A stretch of DNA of 49,381 nt from Euprymna scolopes (GCA_024364805.1 CM044513.1:52312349-52361729), one strand, 5' to 3'; numbered from the stretch's first letter, positions 1 to 12,724 are shown. Notes: generated from the sequence alone by a model not told the origin. Made by a program: numbers and translations.

Positions 1-2337
1 TCAACCACTACCGTGGTTGAATGATATATATATATGCATACTTGGGAAAAGAAGACAAAATGATCGACATTTCGGTTGTTTCACAGGTTTTTGTAAAGCG
101 AAGAATAGCTTAAATGGTCCAAGAAGACGTGGTAAGTTTTTTGTTTCTTTATACATGTATAAAATGTGGAACAACTATGAAAATAGAAATAATATGTAAT
201 GAGAACAAGTGAAGCATGCACGCCCCGTGACAGCACTGGGAACGAGGCATGAAAAATGATTACATTCGGCATAACTCCCCATATAGCCACAAAATTACGA
301 CAGGGGACGTCAAATCCTGGTGAAAATAAACACACGGTGTAGTTTTAGGCCTTAACATAAGTAAAGTTGCGTTCTGCACCAAGCAAAAAAAAAAAAAAAA
401 AAGAAATGACTTAGTCCATTATTTGCACCGACCCAAAGCCCCCAAACTCCTCACGGTATTAACATACTTAGATTTTAGGTCAGCACCATGCAAAACTGCG
501 AAATAGACATGCACAGAAAATATTGGACAAATATGGTAAAATAGATTAAAAAATGGGGTGTTTTTATTAGCCCTAAAAAGAGCCCATGAACTATAGACAA
601 ACAAAATTATATAGAAATCAGCAAGTTACTTTTCAGAAAGTTTTGTAAACATTCAAGGCATCAATTCTTTTTAATAAACACAAAAGTGTACATTTTAGCC
701 ATTTTAACAGGAAAGTCATTACTAAGAGGGCAACCGAGAATGTGTTACTTTTTTACGTATATCTAGTTAAATGTTTGTGCACAATTTCGAAATATTTCAA
801 AGCGTAGTTATTGAGAAAAGTGCCGACTAACAAACGGACAAGTGTAAATTTACAGGCCCACCCTCCTTTTGTCGGGGGACCGAAACTATAATAACAATAA
901 TATGACTTAGGGTAGATAGTAATAAATAAAGAAAAATAATTATAGAAACAATAAAGAAAAACTGACCCTAATGTCGTTATACTAGATTATATAACAGCTA
1001 AATTAATGGCATATAAAAAACTAGGTTAATTATGTCATATTCTTTACGCAATAGTGATATTACTTTGCTTGTTGTTTTAAATAAATTACAACCAATAAAA
1101 GTTTCTATTCAGACTGACGTTAAAAGGATATAAAAGACAAGTGCACATAATGTTTATATTGAGATAATATTTGCTTGCCGCATTACAATTCTACTGTGGA
1201 TAAAAAATTGATTGCATACTATGTTAACAAAATTCATATTTACAAGATGGAAACCTAAAGACTGTGTTAAATTAATAAATATAAAATTAGACTCAGCTAT
1301 AAGCTGCAATCACTTTAGAGGCTACGCTTTAAATAATATGTAAAAATGAACAATGCTCCCCTTACAGTAGTAATACTAATATTCATAACACTCTACCACC
1401 AATATCTTTATTTTTATCTAATTTTTATCTAATTAAGAAATGAACCATGTGAAAAGTTAAAAAAGATAAAAATATATTTTCATTACGCCACAAATTTATA
1501 ACTATACTTACTCATAACCGATGCACATAGAAACAATTACTATACTCACATAAGAGTAGCTTAATTAAGGAAAGAACAATCCTCTCGTTACTCCTCAACA
1601 CAATCTCAAGCTTTTCTGTTTAATACTAAACTACGCGAATAGAAACAAAATATTCCACCAATTGAATAAAAGTGATTACACTTTGCATAACTAATAAAAA
1701 AACGACAACGATTAACTACAATAATATAGAAGATTAGAACGCTTGTGATTTTAATGCTAATATATAACTACAAGAAGTATTATCGAAAATCAGCGTTACA
1801 TAAGGAAATCAACCACATAATTGATCCAACATTGGGGCTTTGCGAATACTCCACCATTATAGAGAAATATATGATACCATGTACCTGTTTGCATGTATAT
1901 GGTATGAAAACCTTATATCTATAACGAAGCATGTAAACCTATAAAATATATTTATATTCTTGAGAAGATAAACAAGCCAAATGAAAGAATCACATCCAAC
2001 GAAACTAAGTTTATATATGGTATGATAACCTTAGTTGTTTTAATTACTTTACACATCGCGTAGGATTGAAAAACTATTCTGTTTTTTATATCTTGCATTT
2101 CACTTGTTCGCTGGTTTGTTATTTGACCATGTGCCCACATATCTCTTACGCAAATAAATAAGTAAACAATTTGAAAACAATTAACTAATGAACTGTATTA
2201 AAAGCGAAGAAATAAAATAAATAAACATAGATAATAAAATAGAGCTTATCAATAAAATATATGAATAATTAAGTTGCAAACAGACTATTAAAAAAAAAAC
2301 ATTAAATAAACTAGGAAAGGGAAGTAAGGCGATGAAG

Positions 2338-2339
<2 letters not shown>
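1..2339. other. AT-rich DNA with no recognised gene
   Basis: Base composition is strongly AT-rich and all open frames are short and lack any family motif I know. The first 20 bases form a perfect 8-bp stem (TCAACCAC / GTGGTTGA) around a TACC loop. That could be the end of an inverted-repeat element cut by the window edge, but nothing else supports this. A poly(A) run lies near 374-391. I see no transposase, RT or RNA gene here. Confidence 0.6.
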
Positions 2340-2373
<34 letters not shown>

Positions 2374-2391
2374 TAATAATAATAATAATAC
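2340..2391. repeat. (TAA)n trinucleotide microsatellite
   Basis: About 17 TAA/ATA units with one TGA interruption near 2371. Confidence 0.95.
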
Positions 2392-2753
2392 TAATTCAGA
2401 CCTAACTAAAAACTTAGGCAATGAAAAACGACCACGTTAAAATAATACGTAATATATCTTCCTTTTACTATAGATGTACAATATTGGATCGTACTTCAAC
2501 AATCTGCTTTCAACACACGCTCCCACTTCCTATCTTTTACCTCACATACTCCATAACCCATACTGTTCACATTCACAAAATATACACCGACATTTTTTCC
2601 TGACCGTAAACCACATCTCAGTATCTTATATAAAAAAAGTATGGTGTCTCGTTTACGTATCGCTTATTTTTTTGGTCTAATAAAGTGGTCTCTTTGAATG
2701 AGGACTCCACTGAAATATATAGAACCAATAATGTTTGTATAATAAACAGTCTA

Positions 2754-2758
<5 letters not shown>

Positions 2759-2807
<49 letters not shown>

Positions 2808-2832
2808 CCCACACACATATATATATATATAT
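2759..2832. repeat. (TA)n microsatellite
   Basis: An uninterrupted (TA)n block of about 45 bases, a short CACCCCACACACA interruption, then a second AT block. Confidence 0.95.
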
Positions 2833-2921
2833 TATTGGCAGTATTGTTTAGTTTTTAAACAAAAACATAAAACAGAATGCGTCTACAAAATAGTGATCAA
2901 TGCTTAGACAGGGCGATATGA

Positions 2922-3366
<445 letters not shown>

Positions 3367-3615
3367 TATCTGTTTATAAACTTTTACTTTCTTAATGAAT
3401 TCAAATCACATCTAATGTTATGATATTAAGTAATTATGTAAAATATGTATATACTTAAAATCGATAGTATGAACATAGTATACGAAACTATCATAAATGC
3501 AGTACAGTATAGTAGGGTCATAGAAGCGCAAGCGTGTTTTTGGAGAGTTAGTTTAGTATTTTGTAAAAACAGTAATAAAAATCAATCTTTTAAATGAGTA
3601 ATAACGAGAGAAATA

Positions 3616-4790
3616 CGAGGGACGTCCAATAAGTAATGCCCGTGACCCACTTCTCATAGCAGTAGAGCAACGAAACTTGGCACATTTATTAGTCGTTCTC
3701 TACATAGGAACAACCCACACTTATGCATTTCTCCCATCGTTTGATGCAGCTCTGGAAACCGTTTTTTAGAACACTCCAGGTTGGTCCTCCAACCCCGATG
3801 TGACTTCAGAAATCAAGGCTACATCATTTGGGAAACGCTTTCCTTTCGAAAACAACTTCATGGCTGGGAAGAGGTGAAAATCAGAGGGGGCAAGGTCAGA
3901 AGAGTAGGGAAGATGGGGAAGGATTTCATAACCACACGCCCGTGCTTCTGATCTGGCGACATGCGAGTTGTGGACCGGAGCGTTTTACTCCAGGAGGAGG
4001 GTAACTTTGCTGATCTTGCCCCGCCTCTTGATTTTGATAGCTTCCCTTAATTTCCTCAAAAGTGAAGCATAATAGGCTCCTGTAATTGTGGTACCCTTTG
4101 CCAGGAAATCTGTCGTCACTACTCCGTCCTGGTCCCAGAAGACTGTGAGCATGACCTTGCCAACAGAGGGCTATAACCTTTCCTTCCTTGGAGGTGGTGA
4201 GTCCAAGTGCTTCCACTGCATTGACTGGGCTTTGGTCTCTGGATCATAGTGATGAACCCAGGTTTCATCCTGTGTAATCAGTCTTTTGAAAAACTTTGAC
4301 TCATCTTCAAATTCATCCTCGAGCACTCGACGCGTTCTCGCTTCTGGAACGGTGTTAGCAACTTTGTAATCCATCTGGCAGACACCTTATGCATATGCTA
4401 ATGGTTATGAATGAGAGTTTTTACAAACCCTGTACTAATCTTGATATCTTGAGCTATTTGGTGAATAGTAATTCGCCGATCTTCCAAAATGGCAGCCTCA
4501 ACTTGACGGATAGATGCCTTATCAATGGCAGAAGGGGGACGGCCAGGTCTGGGAGCTGTTTCGACAGATTCCGACAATGTTAAAAAACTGGATCAGTGCT
4601 CGACATTCAACAGGCTCCATTGCACACCTGAATCAATTCAAACACCTGTAAAACAGAAAACACAAGTAGTTCAGAGTTGTAATTTGCCACATAACCCGTA
4701 GAGATAAAAAAAATTCTAGCACATGCAAAATTCTAGCTAGATCAGACAACTGGAATTGGGTCAGCGGCATTACTTATTGCACGCCCCTCG
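3616..4790 (-). mobile_element. mariner transposon, full length but inactive
   Basis: Terminal inverted repeats are clear: the left end reads CGAGGGACGTCCAATAAGTA and the right end, on the minus strand, reads CGAGGGGCGTGCAATAAGTA, and both continue into ATGCC. TA dinucleotides flank it at 3614-3615 and 4791-4792, the usual mariner target duplication. The total length of 1175 bp is close to the 1.2-1.3 kb expected of mariner. The transposase lies on the minus strand and is broken (separate entry). It is a complete-length fossil rather than a truncated one. End sequences differ at only a few positions, so it may not be very old. Confidence 0.92.
3690..4610 (-). pseudogene. mariner transposase pseudogene
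   Basis: Reading on the minus strand, the DNA-binding part (around 4390-4560) gives GRPPSAIDKASIRQVEAAIL followed by DIKISTGFVKTLIH, the second helix-turn-helix region of mariner transposases. Further on, 4171-4374 encodes ITQDETWVHHYDPETKAQS, which holds the first catalytic Asp, then QWKHLDSPPP. A later segment gives NAPVHNSH and YSSDLAPSDFHLFP, the region of the second and third catalytic Asp. The second Asp of the usual HDNAPVH is lost to a stop codon, and the pieces lie in more than one frame, so no active enzyme can be made. Confidence 0.88.
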
Positions 4791-5171
4791 TAAACGCCTA
4801 AATCAAAGAACACAGAAAATGAATGCAAAGATTAATAGGAATCGATCGAAATATAATTACAAATAGAAGTACGACAACAGGTCGATATATAAAAAAATAT
4901 AATAGTTGGAAAACCGTAATACAAAACTTTAAAGGAAGATGCGTATGTAGATTCAACTGCATGGGTTCCTAAAGGTGGAATAAAAATTCAGACAATATTG
5001 TTCAGTAACTAGTGTTTTCTCATCGTCTGAAGAGGGTCCGGTATTGAGAATATTTCCAAACGAAATAATTTTCGAAATTGTCCAAAGGGTCACGAAACGA
5101 TTGTAACGTATCCTAGAAATGCAGAACTTGTTGCTCTCACTTCGATCTTAGTTGTCTTGAGTTTTTGAAGG

Positions 5172-5172
<1 letters not shown>

Positions 5173-5261
<89 letters not shown>

Positions 5262-5406
5262 GTGTGTGTATAAACATATATATATACATATATATACATA
5301 TTCATACTTTTATGTAGTCATTTAGATTTACTTTTCAATTTATGATTTCTTTCCTAATATATATATATATATATATAAATATATTATTATTATTATTAAT
5401 GTTATT

Positions 5407-5450
<44 letters not shown>
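5173..5450. repeat. (AT)n and (ATT)n microsatellites
   Basis: A long (TA)n block from 5173 degrades into TATACATATA and TGTGTGTG variants by about 5320. A second AT block follows at 5357-5377, and an (ATT)n run of about 44 bases at 5407-5450. Confidence 0.95.
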
Positions 5451-5452
<2 letters not shown>

Positions 5453-7306
5453 AACAGTCTTCTCAGGATAAGAAAAAATTATTAAGAGTAGTCTAGCTCT
5501 GGCTCTGGACTATATTTATGTCACGTAACGTAATTGACAAGCAACCTATAGTGTTACCAATAATTAATTGTTTAAATATTGTTCAAATTTCAATTTATCT
5601 GATGTTTATTTTTGAATATTTTAAGTAACATGCATTACATGAGTCTTTAAAATGTCAACAATGTAAGCCATCTTGTTTTTCTTTTTGTAATTTATTTGAA
5701 TCTGAACTATTTGCATTTTTAATATTAGGTTATGTTGATATTATTCAACCTTCAATGTTTTAAAATATCTCAGATAATATGTAGTATGTGATGAGCTAAA
5801 AACACTAGAGTAGTACATCAAACGAAGATACTGTTCATGATGCACGTTGTATTTTTCCACATAATCATCACTATTATCAATGCAATTTTGGCAGTAAATC
5901 AGTAACCTATAAATGCTGCAGACGCTCATTAATGATTTCAGTTTTATAATCTCACACCATCAATATCTGCAACTCAGAGATTACATTTCAAGTCAGAAAT
6001 GCAGAAGTTTAGTCATCAGAACAATCCCATGCTCCATTATCTATGAAAAAAATAAGTGGAATTCTATTTGCAATGTCTATTTTGATATTTATCAATACAG
6101 GTGGGGAATTTCATATTTTAGGGAATTATATTTTTTTAACTATTGTTTTCTTGGCACTAAAAATATTGCCACACTTCTTTTAGCAGCAGTGATCACAGAT
6201 GTAGTATTTTTATTATTAAGTATTTAATTTAGAATTGAATTTTTACATAAAGCATATACACATATACACATATCTTACGCTTTATATAAATAAATTATAT
6301 ATTTATTTATTAATAATTTATAACTTATTGATGCAAACCTCTACTCGAGTATTGTGATTAATGAGATTCATAAAATGCCAGTTATAGTATTAGGAACATA
6401 ACATGAATATTTTATCTCAATGGAATCTATCAAAATCTGGTGGTTGTCCGAGATAAAGATAACTGCATTACAAACCGTGTGTTATTTTTGATGACATTCA
6501 TTGATACAAATTACTAAAGAATACTTGTGCACAAGTTTAAGGTATATTTTTGGAGGAGTACATCTGATTAATGAATAATAACATTGTAGGGGGTTGTTGT
6601 GTATTTTTTAATTTTAGATATACTTATAAACACACAGTTTCCTGCCCTTTGTTTAATAAGTGTTTATTCGAATAATAGATTTTTTCGTTTTAAAGTTTAT
6701 ATTTTATTTTTCAGGAAATCATATTCGTAGATTTTAACTGTGAACTACCCGTTTTATTTTTAGTAAAATATAAAAATCAGAATTTTCAAAAAAACAAAAA
6801 AACAAAATTACCGAGTGAAAACAATAAAATCATGCAATATTTTATTATTTTATGATAAAGGGATTTGATGGTATTCATTTTTATTACTAGTGGTGTCTAA
6901 GCGAGGGCCTACCAACCAGTTCAATTTCGCCTCTTGATTTTCCCTCTTTGGGCGTTAAATTGAGCGATCCGATGTTTTCTCACACTTATTCCTTTACACT
7001 CTCCTTATCTCTTTTCCCTTCACTTTTTTCGAGACTTGATGGTTGTAATGTGTAGCCATACAACTCTACTTTCAGAGTCTTTAATAGTACTAAACAGATA
7101 TTCATATTGCTCTAGTGGTTGTGTTATTATTTTTGTTATGCAATCGTTGTATTTTTAAAGATGGCGTATATTCTGTATTGTTGTTGTTGTTGTTCATTTT
7201 AGGAGTCAGTGTTTTATCTACAGACAGTCTTAGGAGTGTTCATATTGTTGAGAGATGGAGACATTGGTGAGATATAGACAGGTATATATAAAGAGAGCTG
7301 ACACAG

Positions 7307-7311
<5 letters not shown>
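5451..7311. other. AT-rich DNA with no recognised gene
   Basis: The longest frame (5913-6227, 104 codons) is hydrophobic and AT-driven, with no motif I recognise. Pyrimidine-rich sequence lies around 6920-7040. No repeat ends or RNA genes are visible. Confidence 0.55.

Positions 7312-7349
<38 letters not shown>
7312..7349. repeat. (TA)n microsatellite
   Basis: About 19 TA units. Confidence 0.95.
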
Positions 7350-7352
<3 letters not shown>

Positions 7353-7731
7353 GACTGTACATGTAACTACAATAGCTAACGGCATGTAATACACAATGAG
7401 AGGATATTTGATATATAGATAGATAGACCGAGAGTTTGACGTTTATACATTTTACAGTTCTGTGAACGGGAGTGTTTCTATAGCAATTATACTTTGACAC
7501 AGATACTTTCTAACACATCTTTTTGAGATGCTGATTTTATCAAGGTTCTTATAACATAAACTGACAATACTTTTCTGTTGAATAACAACAGGACGACGCA
7601 TACAAAAACACATGATGACGTCCTTTATTTCATGCCCGGTCTTGATTTCGGTCGAGGAGTTCAAAGTTTCTTTACATGGCTTTTCTTCTCTAACCTTCGC
7701 TTCCAAGGTTTGGTGTCAGCATCTGTCTCTG

Positions 7732-7733
<2 letters not shown>

Positions 7734-7779
<46 letters not shown>
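7734..7779. repeat. (CT)n microsatellite
   Basis: About 23 uninterrupted CT units followed by pyrimidine-rich sequence to about 7810. Two overlapping plus-strand frames exist only because of this repeat. Confidence 0.95.
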
Positions 7780-7786
<7 letters not shown>

Positions 7787-8338
7787 GGCTCTTCTCCCCT
7801 CTTTCTCCCAGACTGCATCTAAAACTCTACCTATATTGAGAACTCGTCACGTGATCGCATGATTAAACATGTGCTCATCGACCACGTTGCCTGACATGCG
7901 TCACGTTGGCCAAACATTTCACACTAACATGACCCTACGAATTCAGTAATCTATTTTTCGAGTAAGCTCCATACAAAATTTACAAAATATGTTTACAATT
8001 TCAAGTGACGATTTAATTCCTTATTTTAATTTTCTTTTTTATAACATAACACATTTTATCATTACATCCCTTTTTTCAATAAGCAGATATTTAACTATTT
8101 AAATTGCGATTCCACATTCCTTATTTTCAATAACATTCTTTATTTATTTTAATTTATGATGGGAATTCTCAATTCTAAATCTAGCTTCGCAAGTTCGAAT
8201 CCTTGATTATCCTATTTCATATTTACTCACTTACAAGAAAAGGCTTCTGCTATTGCAACCTTTTCTTCAATGTCTTTTTTGTAGTGTTGTCATTGTATAG
8301 GATATTGCAAATCTCCAGAAAGCATTTCATTTTTGTAG
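7780..8338. other. Unassigned DNA, slightly GC-richer at its start
   Basis: The stretch 7830-7940 is less AT-rich than its surroundings and contains a CACGTG hexamer near 7848. Nothing links it to a gene. The rest to 8338 is AT-rich, with one tRNA-like B-box string near 8192 that does not fold as a tRNA. Confidence 0.4.
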
Positions 8339-8407
8339 CCTCTATTCGACTCCTTATTTGCGCAGTATGGATCTACACTAATCATCGAAGATGCCCAGGC
8401 AGCCAAG
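8339..8407 (+). CDS. Candidate 69-bp internal exon (weak)
   Basis: A pyrimidine-rich stretch ending TTTTTGTAG precedes 23 open codons, and the open stretch ends CCAAG before GTATTT, an acceptable donor. The 69 bases are in phase 0 and free of stops, and encode PLFDSLFAQYG followed by a segment including LIIEDAQAAK, which is not AT-driven. I do not recognise the family. A 69-base open stretch between AG and GT is common by chance, so this is only a candidate. No partner exons were found nearby. Confidence 0.18.
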
Positions 8408-8747
8408 GTATTTATCGCTCTAAGCTAAGACATGTTTCTGTTATTCAATGTAATGAAGGTATGCTTGAATGAAATACAAGGAAAAAATAAACTCGCATGC
8501 AAATTATTAATGCACAAGCGCGCTATTTTATATTATTAATAACTTGCTCTGTATTACAAAAGAACACACTTTGTTCTAGAGATAAATCGACAGAGATGTG
8601 TGTTTTATAAAAATATCATCATTTAACTTCTCATGTTCAATTTCAGAGAACAAGTAAATAAAACTAGTGGTGATATAAGTTTTAACAATTAAATTATATA
8701 TATAGAAATTACAGCGACTTTAGCGACGGTCAAATTCATTTACAGGG

Positions 8748-9022
8748 CAATGACAGGCTGTGTATTTATTTGCCTCTGGACTGAGCAAATAAGGCACACG
8801 GCCTTTTTTTGATGTGAAGAGATTGGGAAAATGGAGACCAGCTCCTCAGGGTGTAGGGGAGCTGGATAGTGACAATTGGTATGGAGGTTTTCCCTACATT
8901 TACCAATAACTGATTGGTACATGGGCAATTGTATTATATGTGGAGTTTCCCCCACATATGGTCTTTGATTTCATTATATGCCCGAACAGATACTACACTT
9001 GAGCTGGGGCTTCGACTGACGC
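8748..9022 (-). repeat. Dispersed retroposon-like repeat with U2 snRNA-like head, copy A
   Basis: Read on the minus strand, the element begins near 9022 and passes through TCAAGTGTAGTATCTGTTC, identical to U2 snRNA from about nt 27 to 45, the region that contains the branch-point-recognition sequence. It then runs through a body ending GGCCGTGTGCCTTATTTGCT and GGCAAATAAATACA. The body aligns with copy B at 35449-35785, which shares the blocks GGGGAGCTGG, TTGTGCCTAATTTGCTCAGT and GCAAATAAATAC, so this is a dispersed family. No ORF of note is present. A small-RNA-headed SINE is the best explanation; I do not know of a published name. Confidence 0.6.
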
Positions 9023-9024
9023 CC

Positions 9025-9640
9025 GGCCAAAACTCTAGAACAATGAAAAACTTAACCAAGTAAATATTTGCACCCTTAATTAAAAATTTTTTTCTGTCGT
9101 TGGATGCGATTATTTTCTCTATAATTTAAAGTCATTCTCCTGAGATAGCGATAACTACAGACGCTGTTCCAATTACGTACATTTAGTACCTTAGTTTGAA
9201 ATAGACATTGACTTTACTATTTAGTGATAACTTCTTATTTTAGAAAGCTATAATAACTTCTTCCATTCGAACATGCATTGAGGTATATATTATGTCTTTT
9301 TTTATTTGTCTCGTACACCGATCTGACCCCAAAGGCCAGGAACGGCATGAGGTTGAGCATGTACATTGCAAGGAGTCTTAAAACCAGTCTAGAGTAGCAC
9401 ATATTCACAGCGAGAATCTGATTTGTGGTTCTTAGTTCAAAATGTGTTACTGAGTACGAATCACACCTTTAGAAACCGATATATTGGAACGATAACACAA
9501 ATATTAATCTCCAAATTCGATTTCTAATTGTGTTTTCTTGGTGGATATTTTCAACGCGATTTAAACAGTTATTTTTTTTTAATATTTAGATACATCCAAG
9601 CCGTCCATTGTCGATCGAGCTGACACGCTTAGGTTTTTAA
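9025..9640. other. Unassigned DNA with a possible retroposon 3' end
   Basis: Minus-strand sequence from about 9370 to 9290 reads TGCCGTTCCTGGCCTTTGGG, then GTCAGATCGG, and ends in an A-rich run (AATAAAAAAAG). That resembles a retroposon 3' end, but no second copy is present in the window to confirm it. The remainder is AT-rich. Confidence 0.3.
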
Positions 9641-10860
9641 TAGTATGCGCCTTATTCTCTCAATTTTGGATTAAGATTAGGATAGTATTGGTCTGTCACA
9701 AACTTTTATGATTTCTGTTAGAGGTTTTTGTCAGCATGTTAGTTAATTATTTTTATGTGTGATCTGACATTGACACTAGCATAACTGCTAGAAGTTGTTT
9801 CAGTTTTTCAATCTGTTACTATAACGTTTGAAAGACATTATATATGCTCTTTAATAAAATGTTTTTTAATCTGTAATATAAATTGTATATTTGTCTTTAT
9901 CATTTAACTTTTAGAATATAATTATTATTTTTTTAAATTTTGCAGTAGCACATTTTGTCCTTTTTTCTGCCAGCTTAAAATCGTACGTTTGATATAGCAT
10001 TTTTTCGTTTTGTAAATATAACTTAAGCATATCTATCAAATTATTTATGTTCCTGTTCGAACTAGAAGTCTGTCTTTATTTCAATAAAATTCAAAGAATT
10101 CTCTCTTGTCGACTTATCTGTCATATTTAGTTTGGTCTGTCAATAAAACCCATTCATTCCTGTCACATACTTTTGTTGTCCTTCTGCATCCCGTAAGTTT
10201 GAAACATCATTTTTCTTGGTTTCGAAATAATACTGATTCATCTGTGTCAGATATTTTTTCGGACCGCTTGTATGTTACTCCGATGTTCGGCACAACGTTT
10301 TGTTTTGGCTTTCAATAAGGTGCACATCATTTTATGAGACGGTTTCTCTATTATCGTTATCATATTTCTTTGGACATAGTATTTTAGTCCGTCAATTATA
10401 GTTATATGCGTGTGCGAAAAGTGCTGCCTCGCTTTTCTAATCACATTTTGTTTGGTCTTTTGTATACATTGATACCGTATATGTGTACCGTATATTTCAG
10501 ATGATGTTTTTTTTCTGGTAGAGTGTACGTCTTACGTTTATAATAGCATTTTGTTTAATTCTATCAAAAACGCTCAGCCGTATTTGTTATAGCTTTTGTC
10601 TACCTGCCAGTCCATTAATTGTTTTGTTTGAAAATTGTTTTTTTGATTCGCAAATCACAAACATACACCATTGTCATGGGCTACCCTAAGGCATCTGTCT
10701 CACAAGTTTTCTCTATCATACGTGCTTGTTCAGTGGATTTGTTTCTGAGATTGTACGTCTAACCATTTAAATAGCATTGTTTCCGGTTTATCAATAACGA
10801 AAATATCTCTGTCAGAGTATTTAGTTGAGTCTGTTTATAGGTGAGTCCCTCAATCTTCCA
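9640..10860. repeat. Old, heavily decayed tandem array, unit ~80-85 bp
   Basis: A degenerate core close to ATTTTGTTTGGTCTTTCAAT recurs near 10001, 10128, 10213, 10298, 10446, 10550 and 10776. Several neighbours are 85 bases apart (10128, 10213, 10298). Each core is followed by sequence resembling CATTCATTCCTGTCA and preceded by TACGTTTATAATAGC-like sequence. Units have drifted far and some spacings are irregular. No protein motif occurs in the open frames here. A self-comparison dot plot is needed to confirm the period. Confidence 0.45.
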
Positions 10861-11629
10861 GGCTTCAATTTTGAGAAGAGGTAATGTTCATTACGTAGTG
10901 TACAGCTTTAACAGACGACACTTAAGTATCTTATTAATATGTTGATGAATTTATTTGTTAGATAAATGTGTTTCAACAAAAAACGCATTACTATTTGATT
11001 TAGCACATCTAGTTCATATGCTGGAACGTGGTTACTGAATTCTAATCAACAAGTAACAGATTTTCATATCGTTTTACCAGTAGAAATGAAATCGCCTTTA
11101 TTTTATTGTTAAGGTTTGTTGAACGCCGATGACATTTAACTGGCAAACTCTAATGCGATTTTCGCAGAAACGTTTCACCTTGTAAGCGATTTATCATTCA
11201 ACCAAAGAGGATAGTTTTTTGCTGATGATTTTATTATCCGAAAAGATATCCAACAGGATAAACTGCAGAAACCTGTTCTAAGTGGCGTGAAAAATGCAGT
11301 AACGTTAATGATATAAAATAAAATATGGTATTAAATGACTAACAAAAATATTAATCAATAAAAAGAAACACAGATCGAAGAAGGATCGACAAAAGATTTT
11401 TATCAGACTCATTCGTCAATATATTCTTTATACGTTTCGTGTAAAACAGTTCATGCAAAACATGCGTAAGATACAGACTGGTGCGGCTATACATATAGCA
11501 ACTGGCTTATAAAACGATGTATTCAGAGAACCATATATTAACGCAAAAATATATACATAGTTGTATAAATGTATTTATACTTATTATTTAACTACAGGAT
11601 ATATTTGTTTGTACAGATATGTGCATATC
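10861..11629. other. AT-rich DNA with no recognised gene
   Basis: No open frame, repeat end or RNA gene that I can support. Confidence 0.5.
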
Positions 11630-11655
11630 TATATATATATGTATATATATATATG

Positions 11656-11714
<59 letters not shown>

Positions 11715-11740
11715 ATGTGTGTGTGTATGTGTGTGTGTGC
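11630..11740. repeat. (AT)n grading into (GT)n
   Basis: AT units to about 11707, then TGTG-rich units to 11740. The overlapping open frames on both strands are products of this repeat. Confidence 0.95.
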
Positions 11741-12079
11741 ATATCTATGCAAATACACAGACACCCACATATATACACAGGTGGCAAAAAAGAAAGCCCG
11801 GGGTTGTAATTTTTTCAAAAACTGCAAATTTAAGCTAAAGTTAACGTAAGTGTTTAAACAAACTATATCTCATTTGACTAGCCTTTTAGTGTTCTATAAT
11901 TTTACCTGTTCATATTTGACTTTTAATTGGTATATTTTTGCGTTCACGTCATTTAAAAAAAAAAAGAAACTTCAAAATGAGGAGGCAAACAGAAATCCGC
12001 ACAATGAAAACTTGGTATTCAAATGCAAATTTAGGGCATTAATACAGCACAAATACAACAGGAACACAATGAACAAGTT

Positions 12080-12649
12080 AATATTTAGTAGCATAGCCCT
12101 TCTGTAATTTTACAGCCGGCAATTCTTTCTTGGAATTCCTTGAATTAGACTACAGCAATACTAGGCGGAAAGAGCGTTCAACCTTTCTTTAATATTCGTG
12201 CAAGATCCTCCAAATTTGAGATTTTATCATCGCGTATCAGCTGCTTGATTTAATGTCACACGTTGTCGATATAATAGAGGTCTGGGGATTGCGCAGGCCA
12301 ATCCAAACACGGAATATCAGGCTCATCCAGGAACTTTTTGACATTGCCAGCTGTGCTAAAGTGAGCTTTTTTCAAGATTCAAATTCCGACTAAACTAGGG
12401 TAGAAAATGCTCAGTATACATATTAATGTACTCAGTCGAATTAATTCGAATTTGCAAGCGAACTATAAGCCCTAGACCATTGGTACTAATAATTCCCCAC
12501 GCATAAACTGAACGTCTACCACCTTGTAGCGTTGAAATATGGCACGTAGGATTTAAGTCTTCGTCTTTCCTCCGAAGGAAGTACTGCCTACCATAACTGC
12601 CTTGCCTATTGAACTTGCTTTCGTCGCTAAAAAGCACTTTAATCTCCAC
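12080..12649 (-). pseudogene. Tc1-like transposase, C-terminal half
   Basis: On the minus strand, 12395-12649 encodes KVLFSDESKFNRQGSYGR, holding the first catalytic Asp of the Tc1 DDE domain, followed by the glycine-rich stretch GGRRSVYAWGIISTNGLG and a YINMYTEHFLP segment. Further downstream the strand gives FLDEPDIPCLDWPAQSPDLY, which is the WPAQSPDLNPIE region. The catalytic Glu there is replaced (SPDLYYID), and stops follow. It continues the reading of the N-terminal block beyond the LINE. Confidence 0.88.
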
Positions 12650-12724
12650 CGTACTGTATACCGATGCTCCATGGCTGACTGAGATAGCTTCCGTACATTA
12701 ATATCTGATCTACCTCTGCATTCC

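Noticed and set aside
7600-7900. Promoter-like region (TGACGTC and CACGTG hexamers beside a CT tract)
   Set aside because: Short hexamers occur by chance and no gene starts nearby.
8190-8203. GTTCGAATCC string resembling a tRNA B-box
   Set aside because: The flanking bases do not form a T-stem and no A-box or acceptor stem fits.
9290-9370. Minus-strand retroposon-like 3' end (CCTGGCCTTTGGGGTCAG with an A-rich end)
   Set aside because: Only one copy in the window and no target duplication, so it is recorded only as a remark and not called as an element.
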